From Flavobacterium ardleyense (GTDB lineage: Bacteria > Bacteroidota > Bacteroidia > Flavobacteriales > Flavobacteriaceae), in NCBI RefSeq assembly GCF_033547075.1, contig NZ_CP137891.1, forward strand, positions 2,666,001 to 2,730,000: a DNA stretch of 64,000 bases. The letters are read 5' to 3'. Under the pieces are notes generated by a model. It was not told where the DNA came from. It did not search any database and saw only the letters and a program-made list of their open reading frames with translations. The translations under genes and the position numbers were made by a program. How positions within the stretch are numbered: position 1 is the stretch's first letter; the number at the start of each line of letters is the position of its first letter. This document shows, piece after piece, positions 1 to 7,628 of the stretch.

Positions 1-1
1 A

Positions 2-748
2 CTGCACCAACGTGGGTATCGAACTGCGACCAATATTGCGCCGATCAATGAGGTTTTAGGTGCTGGAATGCTCCTACTTTCTGGTTGGGACGGTCAAGGC
101 GATTTCCTAGATCCTATGTGCGGTTCTGGAACTTTGCTGATAGAAGCTGCGATGATTGCCTGCAATATTCCTGCAAATATCAACCGACGTGAGTTTGGAT
201 TCGAAAAATGGAATGATTGGGACAACGAACTTTTTGATACCATTACCGACTCTCTGCTGAAAAAAGTTCGTGAGTTTCATTATACGATTACTGGTTATGA
301 CAAAGCGCCGTCTGCTGTGCAAAAAGCAAAAGACAACGTGATTAATGCCAATCTTCAAGAGTATATCAAAATCAGCGAGAAGAACTTTTTCGATACTCAA
401 AAAGAGACAAAAGGCCCGCTACATATCGCGTTTAACCCACCTTATGGCGAGCGTCTTGACATTCAGATGGAGCGTTTTTACCGAGAAATTGGCGATACCC
501 TCAAAAAAGAATATCCTGGCACAAATGCTTGGATGATTACCGCAAACCTTGAAGCATTGAAGTTTGTAGGTCTGAGACCATCGCGTAAAATCAAGCTTTT
601 CAACGGAAGTCTTGAGGCGCGTCTAGTGAAGTACGAAATGTACGAAGGTAGCAAGCGAACAAAATTCCAAATGGATCGTGAAGATGAAGAAGCTCCAGAA
701 GTTGAGCAAATTCAGGATACAAATGAAGAGCAAGAAAATCAAAATTAA
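2..748 (+). CDS. THUMP-type class I SAM-dependent 23S rRNA guanine methyltransferase, 3' part
   Basis: This is the C-terminal 248 residues of an RlmL/YcbY-type rRNA N2-guanine methyltransferase. The reading frame is open back to base 2, so the gene starts before the window and its THUMP domain is missing here; the ATG at 68 is internal. The frame begins with an LHQRGYR stretch, followed by a glycine-rich SAM-binding motif (DPMCGSGTLLIEAA, bases about 110-150) and the N-P-P-Y catalytic motif (NPPYGERL, near base 434) typical of enzymes that methylate exocyclic amines. The last 30 residues are acidic and poorly conserved. The family acts on 23S rRNA in the cytoplasm; the exact target base is inferred from the family only. 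Confidence 0.9.
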   Translation: MHQRGYRTATNIAPINEVLGAGMLLLSGWDGQGDFLDPMCGSGTLLIEAAMIACNIPANINRREFGFEKWNDWDNELFDTITDSLLKKVREFHYTITGYDKAPSAVQKAKDNVINANLQEYIKISEKNFFDTQKETKGPLHIAFNPPYGERLDIQMERFYREIGDTLKKEYPGTNAWMITANLEALKFVGLRPSRKIKLFNGSLEARLVKYEMYEGSKRTKFQMDREDEEAPEVEQIQDTNEEQENQN

Positions 749-759
749 AATATAGATTT

Positions 760-993
760 ATGTCCAAACAAATCAAAGCATTCGTATTTCAATTAGGCTG
801 TTTCGCCATTTTATTTGTGATCGCACGTTACTTAGTTGCCGAATATACTGGCCTCACAGGCTATTGGATTCCACTTACCGCATTTGTAATTGGAACATTA
901 TTGGCACCAAAATTCCACGCCGTAAAAACACAAGAAGGCGAAAAATTGTACTGGAAATGGCTTTTTGTAAAAGGAGTTAGAGAAATAAAATAA
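760..993 (+). CDS. Small conserved membrane protein
   Basis: This 77-residue protein has two hydrophobic segments (about residues 8-28 and 33-50) and a basic C-terminal tail ending in KGVREIK. It starts 11 bases after the methyltransferase stop and probably shares its transcript. No catalytic motif is visible. The function is not known; it resembles the short uncharacterised membrane proteins often found next to this methyltransferase in Flavobacterium, a resemblance drawn from memory. Confidence 0.75.
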   Translation: MSKQIKAFVFQLGCFAILFVIARYLVAEYTGLTGYWIPLTAFVIGTLLAPKFHAVKTQEGEKLYWKWLFVKGVREIK

Positions 994-1000
994 GAATTAA

Positions 1001-1090
1001 GATTTGGGCGTTCCCTTCGGGCAGGCTGTCCACTATATCTTTTTCCTGTCCAAAAAAGGCCAGAAAAAAGGATGCCGCTCCCATCCTTAA
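1001..1090 (-). repeat. Flavobacterial intergenic repeat, family A, copy 1
   Basis: Reverse-strand copy of the element also seen at 27608-27700 and 57904-57988. The shared landmarks are GGCTGTCCACTATATC on this strand, an internal hairpin with paired CCTG/CAGG-type arms, and GGATGCCGCT. It sits between a coding region and a terminator. No coding potential is supported. Confidence 0.65.
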
Positions 1091-1097
1091 CGCAAAC

Positions 1098-1142
1098 AAC
1101 CTCGACCATGATTCATTTGAATTGTGGTCGAGGTTTTTTTTT
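1098..1142 (+). terminator. Rho-independent terminator
   Basis: An 11-bp perfect stem (AACCTCGACCA with TGGTCGAGGTT) around a 16-base loop is followed by an uninterrupted T tract. It closes the transcript of the methyltransferase and small membrane protein genes. The A-rich left side is weak, so it acts mainly on the plus strand. Confidence 0.92.
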
Positions 1143-1270
1143 GAAAATGGGGAATATTGGTAGGAAATTATGTCGGGATATTGGAAGTTGCATTTTTTTT
1201 AACAGTAATAATCTATTAAAAATTTCTTAAATGCTTAATATAATTTTCTATATTGCTGTGGAAAATAAGA

Positions 1271-1329
1271 CTGACGTTTGTCAGACATATATACTAATAT
1301 TGAGGTTAGTATAGCTGACGCTGTTAGGC
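1271..1329 (+). other. Integron-like core site GTTAGGC with upstream inverted repeats
   Basis: GTTAGGC at 1323-1329 fits the integron recombination core GTTRRRY and equals the core of well-known attI/attC sites. Just upstream are two small palindromes: CTGAC..GTCAG at 1271-1284, and ATACTAA (1291-1297) paired with TTAGTAT (1306-1312). The first accessory gene starts 13 bases downstream. I read this as the left boundary of the cassette array, either an attC half or the end of an attI-like region. The 7-base core alone would occur by chance; the position and the downstream attC-like element give it weight. Confidence 0.5.
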
Positions 1330-1341
1330 ATATTAATAAGT

Positions 1342-1944
1342 TTGGTGAAAATAAAAAAAACATTGAGAGAGGAATTTAAATACGAATTGATGGATAATCC
1401 TGTCTCATTCATTTGCTCTAAATGGATGTTGGATAGAACACCTTTCATTTTCGGAGAGGACAGAATAAAATATATTGAATGGAAAGAACAACTTGCTGAA
1501 AAACTTCAAGTGGATAGTAAATCTATGGTCTTTACTGGAAGTTCAAGTTGCGGTTTTAGCTTAAATCCAAATAAAAATTATCGTGAATTTAACGAGGGTT
1601 CGGATATTGATATTGCCATAATTTCCAGTTATCATTTTGATATAGCTTGGAAGACTTTAAGAAATTTAGGAACAAAACGTTTCGACCTAAATAGCGTTCA
1701 ACAGAATTGCCTAAAAGAACACGTTAACCGTTTAATTTATTGGGGAACTATTGCAACAGACAAAATATTAGAGATACTTCCATTCGGTAAAGAATGGACA
1801 TTACATTTACTTAATATGGAAAAAGTTGACCCAATAAATGATAGAACGATAAATATTAGAATTTATAAGGATTATGAGTCTCTACGAGCATATCATATAA
1901 ACAACTTAACAAATTTAAGAACTCAACTCTTCGAGAATGAATAA
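1342..1944 (+). CDS. Nucleotidyltransferase-fold protein, partner of DUF262 protein
   Basis: This 200-residue protein has the signature of a DNA polymerase beta-like nucleotidyltransferase: FTGSSSCGFSL (a GS-containing helix) followed by GSDIDIAI with two metal-binding aspartates, around residues 65-95. The start is TTG at 1342 or GTG at 1345; no ATG lies nearby. The stop overlaps the start of the DUF262 gene by 8 bases, so the two are translationally coupled. Both lie in one cassette of the array. A nucleotidyltransferase paired with a ParB/GmrS-like NTPase suggests a defence or toxin-antitoxin function. That is inference; the substrate is unknown. Confidence 0.8.
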   Translation: MVKIKKTLREEFKYELMDNPVSFICSKWMLDRTPFIFGEDRIKYIEWKEQLAEKLQVDSKSMVFTGSSSCGFSLNPNKNYREFNEGSDIDIAIISSYHFDIAWKTLRNLGTKRFDLNSVQQNCLKEHVNRLIYWGTIATDKILEILPFGKEWTLHLLNMEKVDPINDRTINIRIYKDYESLRAYHINNLTNLRTQLFENE

Positions 1945-2986
1945 AATGACAAATTTTTTAAATACAACAAATAGAAATGTGGCTTGGTTCAAAGGAGCTT
2001 TTGACCGTGGAGAATTGGATATGAAACCCCCTTTTCAACGAAACCCAGTTTGGGTAACGAAACAAAAAAGTTATTTGATAGATACTATATTAAATCAGTA
2101 TCCAATTCCAGAAATTTATATGCAGGAAACTGTGGATGAAAAAGGCAAGGCAAAATATATTATTGTGGATGGGCAACAAAGAACACGAGCAATGTTAGAA
2201 TTTCTTGAAGGTAAATATTGCATTAATGGCAAGGAAAGCCCAGATTTTGCAGATATGTATTTTGAAGATTTAACCGCAGAGCAAAAAAAGACATTTTTTC
2301 AATACAATTTTGTGATTCGAGTTTTACCTGACATTCCAGACCCTCAATTGAGAGAAATATTTCAAAGATTGAATAAAAATGTCGTTTCACTTAATAAGCA
2401 AGAATTGCGACAAGCCACATATTGGGGACCTTTTATAAAAACAATGAATACTTTATCCGATAAAGATTATTGGAGTAAAATTGATGTATTTACAGCTAAC
2501 GATATTAGAAGAATGTTGGACGTGGAATATATTAGCGAATTGGCAATTTTTTATATGCACGGCTTCCAAAATAAAAAGGACAATTTGGATAAATATTATG
2601 CATTGTACGAAGAAGAGTTTGAAAACAGTAAAGAGGTAATTGAGACTTTTGACACAGTAAACGGAGAAATTCTTAAGATTCTACCAGAAATAAATAATAC
2701 AAGGTGGAGTAAAAAAGCTGATTATTATACATTATTTGGCCTCTTTGCAAAACAAAAAGATGAACTTCCACTATCTAAAGATAAAAGAGAAATGGCGAGA
2801 AGTAAACTTTTGGAATTTGCAGAAGAGATTAACTATTTTGTAAAAACAGACAAAGGCGATGAAGAAGTAAGTTACAATCCAGAAACTAAAGAATACGGAA
2901 GAGGAATTAGAGCAACGACAGATTCAGGAAGTCGAAAAGTTAGAGAAAACGCACTAAATATGAAACTCGAAGGGCTTTGGGAATAA
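1937..2986 (+). CDS. DUF262 family protein (ParB/GmrS-like N-terminal domain)
   Basis: This 349-residue protein carries the DUF262 hallmarks: an N-terminal FQRNPVW (about residues 33-39) and IVDGQQRTRAMLEFL (about residues 75-90), the DGQQR motif being the nucleotide-binding signature shared with ParB and with the GmrS half of the GmrSD restriction enzyme. No DUF1524 HNH nuclease domain is visible in the C-terminal half, which is helical and charged. It overlaps the upstream nucleotidyltransferase-fold gene by 8 bases. DUF262 proteins are often part of anti-phage systems; here the effector would have to be the partner or an unrecognised C-terminal domain. Confidence 0.85.
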   Translation: MNKMTNFLNTTNRNVAWFKGAFDRGELDMKPPFQRNPVWVTKQKSYLIDTILNQYPIPEIYMQETVDEKGKAKYIIVDGQQRTRAMLEFLEGKYCINGKESPDFADMYFEDLTAEQKKTFFQYNFVIRVLPDIPDPQLREIFQRLNKNVVSLNKQELRQATYWGPFIKTMNTLSDKDYWSKIDVFTANDIRRMLDVEYISELAIFYMHGFQNKKDNLDKYYALYEEEFENSKEVIETFDTVNGEILKILPEINNTRWSKKADYYTLFGLFAKQKDELPLSKDKREMARSKLLEFAEEINYFVKTDKGDEEVSYNPETKEYGRGIRATTDSGSRKVRENALNMKLEGLWE

Positions 2987-2993
2987 TAACTAG

Positions 2994-3124
2994 TACTAAC
3001 ACCGTATATAAGTTATGGCTTGGTCTATGCCTACTTGGAAAATCCTGCGGATATACCATAGCCAGCTTTTATTTGGAGGGGTTTGCACTAAAACACGCCA
3101 CGCTCATATACATCAACGTTATGC
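2994..3124 (+). other. attC-like recombination site
   Basis: A 131-bp imperfect palindrome lies between the DUF262 stop and the next gene. It begins TACTAACACCGTATATA and ends TATACATCAACGTTATGC, so the outer boxes are inverted copies of each other, as the R and L boxes of integron attC sites are. The inner arms also pair partly (GGCTTGGT against ACCATAGCC). GTTATGC at 3118-3124 is a GTTRRRY-like core. It has the length and architecture of a chromosomal-type attC site. A folding calculation was not possible here. Confidence 0.6.
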
Positions 3125-3167
3125 ACAATAATGAAGAACCTCAAACAGAACAACAGAAAAGAAGAAT

Positions 3168-3665
3168 ATGGACAAATTTATAAGTGATGGTGGAGATTGG
3201 TTCACATTCCTTGGTTTTGTATTTTCAATACTTACATTTCTCGGAATACTATTCAACAAAAGTATTCTCAAAAAAATTAACAAAAAGAGTTTTTCTATCA
3301 ATAGAATGCCGGAAAATTTAATTGATTTGAAGACTATTAGTAGAAATATTTCTATATTTAATTCTGAATTTGATAGTAAAAAACCTGAAATATTAATAGA
3401 AATAAATAAGCTTTCACCAATATTAAAATCTTTGAAAAAATCCTTAAATAAAGCAGATTTAGAACATTTTAATTCGCTCAGTGCAGAAATCAAAAAAGTA
3501 AGTAAAATTTATTATGAAGAAAGTAAAGTAAACAGAATGAGAAAATTCATTGGTAATTACATTATTTTAAATGAAGACTTTGTAGACAAAATATATCGAT
3601 TTTTAACGGTTTTAATAACTGACATTGAAAACATATCAAATGATAATCAACAAAATTTAATATAA
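3168..3665 (+). CDS. Membrane-anchored hypothetical protein in a two-gene cassette
   Basis: This 165-residue protein has one transmembrane segment near the N terminus (about residues 11-30) followed by a lysine-rich, largely helical region of about 130 residues that may form coiled coil. No family was recognised. It is the first gene of a cassette bounded by GTTATGC (3118-3124) and GCATAAC (4029-4035), and its stop is 2 bases from the next ATG, so the two genes are co-translated. The translation is very rich in Lys, Ile and Asn, like other cassette genes here. Confidence 0.65.
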   Translation: MDKFISDGGDWFTFLGFVFSILTFLGILFNKSILKKINKKSFSINRMPENLIDLKTISRNISIFNSEFDSKKPEILIEINKLSPILKSLKKSLNKADLEHFNSLSAEIKKVSKIYYEESKVNRMRKFIGNYIILNEDFVDKIYRFLTVLITDIENISNDNQQNLI

Positions 3666-3667
3666 TT

Positions 3668-4024
3668 ATGAATAAAGAAAATGAATTTATTTTAAAGTTG
3701 ACCAAAGAAACTTTGCGAAATAATATTAAATGGACTGATAAACAAAATAAAGGTCTTATTCTTCCGCACGAAGAAAGAGTAACAAGTAAATTATACATAA
3801 CTACCATTGATGATAAAAAAATTAGAATCTACGAGTATCAGTATAAACATTATACAGATGAAGATGAGTGGCTTTGGAACCAAAGAGTACGGCTTGAAAT
3901 GATAGATATTAATGAAGAAAAAATTTATGAATTTGGCTATAATTATGCTTTAAATGATCTATTTAATGCTGTTACGAAGTCAAATGCTGGTGTTGATGAA
4001 TTCCTCGATAAATTTCTAAAATAA
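3668..4024 (+). CDS. Hypothetical soluble protein, second gene of cassette
   Basis: This 118-residue cytoplasmic protein has no signal peptide or membrane segment. It contains a charged, aromatic-rich centre (KHYTDEDEWLWNQRVRLEM, about residues 58-76). No family was recognised. It starts 2 bases after the membrane-anchored gene and ends 5 bases before the GCATAAC box that opens the next repeat unit. A membrane protein plus a small soluble partner would fit an effector/immunity or toxin/antitoxin pair, but nothing in the sequence proves it. Confidence 0.65.
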   Translation: MNKENEFILKLTKETLRNNIKWTDKQNKGLILPHEERVTSKLYITTIDDKKIRIYEYQYKHYTDEDEWLWNQRVRLEMIDINEEKIYEFGYNYALNDLFNAVTKSNAGVDEFLDKFLK

Positions 4025-4028
4025 CTGC

Positions 4029-4389
4029 GCATAACGGCAAATACTTCGTGGGGCTTGAAAAGCCAACAACCGAACTTTTGTGAACTTGCGAAGCAATGAA
4101 GCCTTGACTGAATAGCTTTTCCCAATTTTTATCGGGAGCAATGTTAAGATTCCATACCTATGAAGTAAATTTATCGAGAGTTTTTGAGTGTTTCCCTTCT
4201 TTTGGAGCAGAGCTACTCTTAGTCGTGCAACTCGGGCAGTTTTTATAGCTTTTACTAGCTTCTAAAATTTAAAACAAATGCTTATCGGTTTTTTAAAACA
4301 GGGATTTATTATTCGTTAAATAGGCTATATTTACTTCAAGAATTAATGTTGAATAGGAACATAGAAGGTTTTTATACGAAATGACGTTA
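4029..4389 (+). repeat. Cassette repeat unit 1 (attC-like ends, internal promoter)
   Basis: This 361-bp unit begins GCATAACGGC and ends ATGACGTTA, inverted ends of the form TAACGnC. Landmarks shared with the other units, in order, are: a GGCTT..AAGCC hairpin; CCGAAC..GAACTTGCGAAGCAATGAAGCC-type sequence; a TCCC..GGGA hairpin; GTTAAGATTCCATACCTATG; GCTTATCGG; TTATTATTC; TATATTTAC; and GAATAGGAAC before the end. Left of it lies the two-gene cassette, right of it a lipoprotein gene. It carries no open frame of its own. Confidence 0.8.
4305..4333 (+). promoter_or_regulatory. Promoter-like motif conserved in all cassette repeat units
   Basis: TTTA at 4305-4308, a 17-base spacer, and TATATTTA at 4326-4333 resemble the Bacteroidota housekeeping promoter (TTTG, about 17-23 bases, TAnnTTTG), with A for the last G. 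The same -7 box is at 5185-5192, 6483-6490, 7545-7552, 8384-8391 (TACATTTA) and 8915-8922, always 45-60 bases before the right end of a unit and within about 140 bases of the next start codon. Each unit therefore probably supplies the promoter for the gene that follows. Confidence 0.55.
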
Positions 4390-4407
4390 AAAGTAATTAT
4401 ACATATG

Positions 4408-4884
4408 AAACTAAAAATCAGTCTCTTAATCATATTTTATCTGTCGTTTGTTGGTTGTAAAGCACAATCAAAACCTTGTCTTTTACAATATATAAATCAC
4501 GTAAACACATTAGAAATTCTAACTGTTGACGATCAGTGCGGAGAATGGGGAGGAAATGAAAAATCAATAATAATTTATAGAGATAGTTTTAAAGGAGAAC
4601 TTCTTGCTGATTATGTTGAGAAAACAAAAAATTGCAAAAGTGAAAAAAAATCTGAAATAACAAAATCGAAAAAAAGAATTAAACTAACGGAAACAGAAAC
4701 TGAATTAATTCTTGAAAGTGTAAATGAACTTTGCGAAAAAAAATTGAACCGTGAAGACTTTCCAAGTCATAGTGGAATATTTAATCGAATTATGCTTAAA
4801 GACTCTTCAATGATAGTAAGTGATTTTCCATCAGTTAAATTGAAAAGTTTAAGTAAATTAATAACCGAACTGGAAACAAAATAA
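4408..4884 (+). CDS. Cassette lipoprotein of unknown function
   Basis: This 158-residue predicted lipoprotein starts MKLKISLLIIFYLSF and has the lipobox FVGC, placing the lipidated cysteine near residue 18. I chose the ATG at 4408 because the upstream in-frame ATG at 4381 lies inside the conserved repeat edge and would put residues before the signal peptide. The mature part is Lys/Glu-rich, with cysteines in CKSEKK and CEKKL. No family was recognised. It is a single-gene cassette between units 1 and 2. Confidence 0.7.
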   Translation, partial: KLKISLLIIFYLSFVGCKAQSKPCLLQYINHVNTLEILTVDDQCGEWGGNEKSIIIYRDSFKGELLADYVEKTKNCKSEKKSEITKSKKRIKLTETETELILESVNELCEKKLNREDFPSHSGIFNRIMLKDSSMIVSDFPSVKLKSLSKLITELETK

Positions 4885-4888
4885 CCAC

Positions 4889-5243
4889 CGCTAACACCTA
4901 AGGCTCCATTGTCCTTAAATGGCCAGCACCCAAACTTAAGTGAACTGGTGAAGCAATGAAGCCTTGGTTGAACAGCCTGTCCCGATTTTATCGGGAGAAC
5001 CGGTTGAGATTCCATCCCTATGGAGTAAATTGATCGAGAGTTTTTGAGTATTTTCTATCACTTGGAGCAGAACCACTCTTAGTAGAATAACTCCGCAGTT
5101 TTTAGAGGTTTCTACCAGCTCCTTAAATTTAAGAAAATCCTTATCGTTTTTTTACAGCATCAATCTATTATTCGGTAAATAGGCTATATTTACTATAATG
5201 TTTGAATAGGAATTCGGAAGGGTTTTTAGACGAACTGACGTTA
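4889..5243 (+). repeat. Cassette repeat unit 2
   Basis: This 355-bp unit opens CGCTAACACC and ends CTGACGTTA. It is the closest relative of unit 1 and shares the whole internal segment from ATTGATCGAGAGTTTTTGAG to the promoter-like TATATTTA at 5185-5192. It has a perfect TCCCGAT/ATCGGGA hairpin. The boundary GTTACCTGC at 5240-5248 matters because its complement recurs, with one mismatch, as GCAAGTAAC at 6135-6143, the other end of the cassette it opens. Confidence 0.8.
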
Positions 5244-5269
5244 CCTGCAAGCATAAAAAAACAGAAATT

Positions 5270-6127
5270 ATGAACACAATATATTTACAAGACGGAGCAA
5301 CCCATTTATTAGGAGAAACCTGCCAACTTTTGAACGAACAGAAAATCGAATATTTAATTGTTGGAGGATGGTCACCTTACCTACTTAATCAAGCAAAATA
5401 TCCTCATCCAGGAACAAAAGATGTTGACGTATTATTTAAATCTGGGACAGAAAAAGGACAACTAAAAGAAGTAATTCAATCATTTATTAATGAAGGTTTT
5501 ATACAAAGCGCAAAACATCCTTTTCAACTATTAAAAACGTATAAACTAAATGGACATAATTTTATGTTCAATGTTGATTTACTTCATCCTGACAATCAAG
5601 CAGAGAAACCTGAGAAATATGTGGACCATATTGATTTTCCAGTAAAGGAATCAAAATATATGAGGATTGATTATAGTGGAAAAACTATAATCCTACCTCA
5701 ATCTGATTTATTCTTTGATGAGTTTTCATTTTTACATACACAAAATATTCAATTTTTAGACGGTTCAAAAAATGATGTTTCTTTTAATTTGCTTGATGAG
5801 GCTGGATTAATTCTTTCTAAAACCAAAAGTGTTTATAATGCAAAAAGAACAAGAGATGCATATGATATATTTCTTGCTTTTTATCAAGGTAGAAATCCTG
5901 AAAAGACAATTCAACAATTAAAATCAGTTTCAGAAAAATATCCTGACGTTAAAACATCGCTTCAAAAAATGTACACTGAAAAGAATTTAGAATTGTTTAA
6001 TACAAATTGCTATGAATGGTTTAGCAACTTGAACGTTAGCGAAGGTGAACGTGAAATAGTAGTTAATGAGTATGAAAAATTCTTTAAGAGTATAGATCTC
6101 CAAATTCTAACAGAAAAAGATAATTAG
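5270..6127 (+). CDS. Nucleotidyltransferase-fold protein (AbiEii/DUF6036-like)
   Basis: This 285-residue protein has the core of a nucleotidyltransferase fold: LIVGGWSPYL (about residues 30-39) and GTKDVDVLF with two acidic metal ligands (about residues 49-57), then a third region, FMFNVDLL. This resembles AbiEii-type or DUF6036-type minimal nucleotidyltransferases, which often act as toxins. No partner gene lies in the same cassette, so if it is a toxin its antitoxin is elsewhere. It starts 27 bases after unit 2 and stops 8 bases before unit 3. The family is inferred from motifs; the function is not established. Confidence 0.7.
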   Translation: MNTIYLQDGATHLLGETCQLLNEQKIEYLIVGGWSPYLLNQAKYPHPGTKDVDVLFKSGTEKGQLKEVIQSFINEGFIQSAKHPFQLLKTYKLNGHNFMFNVDLLHPDNQAEKPEKYVDHIDFPVKESKYMRIDYSGKTIILPQSDLFFDEFSFLHTQNIQFLDGSKNDVSFNLLDEAGLILSKTKSVYNAKRTRDAYDIFLAFYQGRNPEKTIQQLKSVSEKYPDVKTSLQKMYTEKNLELFNTNCYEWFSNLNVSEGEREIVVNEYEKFFKSIDLQILTEKDN

Positions 6128-6134
6128 AATGCCA

Positions 6135-6546
6135 GCAAGTAACAGCAAAGGATTCGTTGCGCTTGAAAAGCCAACACCCGAGCGATAGCGAACTTGCAAA
6201 GCAATGAAGCCTTTGTTGAACAGCCTGTCCCGATTATTATCGGGGGAACCAGTTTGAGATTCCATTCCTATAGAGTTAGCGTAAAAGAATTAGGAAGATA
6301 TAAAGAGGATTAGTAATCCTCTTTTTTAATGGTGTCAAATGTTCGAAGGTTTTGGACTGTTTTCCTTCAATTGCCGCAGACTTATCCTACTAGTACAAAT
6401 CCGCAGTTATTAAAGCTCCTAAAATTAGAAGGAGATTCTTATCGGATTTTTGAAACAGCAATTTATTATTCGGTAAATAGGTTATATTTACTGTAAAAAT
6501 AAGTTTAAATAGGAACTTGGAAAGGTTTTTAGACGAATTGACATTA
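6135..6546 (+). repeat. Cassette repeat unit 3, with embedded terminator
   Basis: This 412-bp unit opens GCAAGTAACAGC and ends TTGACATTA. It has the GGCTT/AAGCC-type hairpin neighbourhood, CCCGAGCGATAGCGAAC, the TCCCGAT hairpin and the -7-like TATATTTA at 6483-6490. Relative to units 1 and 2 it has an insertion holding a terminator (6302-6328) that is also visible, decayed, in units 4 and 5. A TTG-initiated frame beginning at 6517 inside the unit is not taken as the next gene's start. Confidence 0.8.
6302..6328 (+). terminator. Terminator inside cassette repeat unit 3
   Basis: AAGAGGAT, a TAGTA loop, ATCCTCTT and a run of T form a short but complete intrinsic terminator. It lies downstream of the 5270-6127 gene and upstream of the unit's promoter motif, so it would insulate the two cassettes. 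The corresponding bases in units 4 and 5 no longer pair well. Confidence 0.75.
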
Positions 6547-6564
6547 GGGGAAATTTCTGAAAAT

Positions 6565-7341
6565 ATGAACATAGAAGAAACTATAGAATTTGCAAATAAT
6601 AAAAAACCGTATGTTTTTAGGTATAGACAAAACTGTGAAAATACTCTTTCCGAAATAGCCGAAAGTTATATATATTTCCCGACAAATGAGAAATTGAATG
6701 ATCCATTTGACGCGAATCATAAGTTGATAAATATTCCAAATAATAGTATGGCCATTTCAAATTGGGCAAATTCACTTTCGAATAATTTTGATAATCAAGT
6801 TGCTAAAAAGTACTTCGAAACATTCTACATAAACAATCCGAAGGAGCTTTATAATTTTATAAATCAGAATATTAAAGCCTTTTTTTCACAATTTGGAATA
6901 GCATGCTTCACAATCTCACCAGTAAATTTGCTTTTGTGGGCGAGCTATGCGAATAATCACCAAGGAATTTGTATACAATATAATACAGACTTAGATAAGA
7001 ACTTTTTTGATGATATTCGCTTAATGGAATATGTCAAGGAATTTCAGAAAATTGAATATTTACCTGAAACTGAGCATGAATCTTTACTAAACTTATTTTA
7101 TAAAAAACTTGAGGTTTGGCGTTATGAATATGAATTACGTATAATAAAACAACAGTACGGTAAACACAATGTTAATCCTATGTCTATACGAAGTATTGCG
7201 TTTGGACTTAGATCTACGACTGATTTTAAAGATAAAATTATTGATATTGTAAAATCAAAGCATACACATATCAAATTATATGAATCAGAGGTTTTAGAAA
7301 ATACTTATGGCCTAAGTTTTACTCAAATGGAAATAAGATGA
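6565..7341 (+). CDS. DUF2971 family protein
   Basis: This 258-residue protein matches the DUF2971 pattern: an N-terminal YRQNCENTL/YIYFPTNEKLNDPFD block and a central block CFTISPVNLLLWASYANNHQ followed by GICIQYN. DUF2971 proteins are uncharacterised, frequent in accessory islands, and resemble ADP-ribosyltransferase-like folds only by loose suggestion. The start is set at the ATG at 6565, because the longer frame from TTG 6517 would run through the conserved repeat edge. It is a single-gene cassette between units 3 and 4. Confidence 0.82.
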   Translation: MNIEETIEFANNKKPYVFRYRQNCENTLSEIAESYIYFPTNEKLNDPFDANHKLINIPNNSMAISNWANSLSNNFDNQVAKKYFETFYINNPKELYNFINQNIKAFFSQFGIACFTISPVNLLLWASYANNHQGICIQYNTDLDKNFFDDIRLMEYVKEFQKIEYLPETEHESLLNLFYKKLEVWRYEYELRIIKQQYGKHNVNPMSIRSIAFGLRSTTDFKDKIIDIVKSKHTHIKLYESEVLENTYGLSFTQMEIR

Positions 7342-7347
7342 AACAGC

Positions 7348-7600
7348 TCCTAACAGAAAAGGATTCTTTGGGCTTGAAAAACGCAAACCTGTGCTTTTGC
7401 AAACTGGCGAATCAATGAAGTTTTTGTAAAACAGCCTGTCCCCGACTTCTATTTGGAGAGCTGGTTGTGATGCCAACCTTAAGAAGTTATCGTTGACGAC
7501 ATTTTAGAATATCAAGTGGATTAGTAGTCCTAATTTTGATAGGGTATATTTACTTGAAAATTAAGTTTGAATAGGAATTTGCAAAGGTTTCTAGACGAAC
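7348..7600 (+). repeat. Cassette repeat unit 4
   Basis: This 253-bp unit opens TCCTAACAG and ends CTAGACGAAC. It lacks the middle segment found in units 1 and 2, keeps the GGGCTTGAAAA and TGGTTGTGATGCCA landmarks, carries a decayed version of the unit 3 terminator (GTGGATTAGTAGTCC), and has the promoter-like TATATTTA at 7545-7552. The CCTAA at its left end complements the TTAGG that opens the DUF2971 cassette. Confidence 0.75.
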
Positions 7601-7628
7601 TATCTTCCAAAAAACAAACGTGCAGAAA

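Noticed and set aside
2977-3183. 68-codon frame after the DUF262 gene
   Set aside because: It runs through the attC-like palindrome; the composition follows the palindrome, not a protein.
6517-6564. TTG-initiated N-terminal extension of the DUF2971 gene
   Set aside because: These bases are the conserved right end of cassette repeat unit 3 and are not conserved protein; the ATG at 6565 is the better start.
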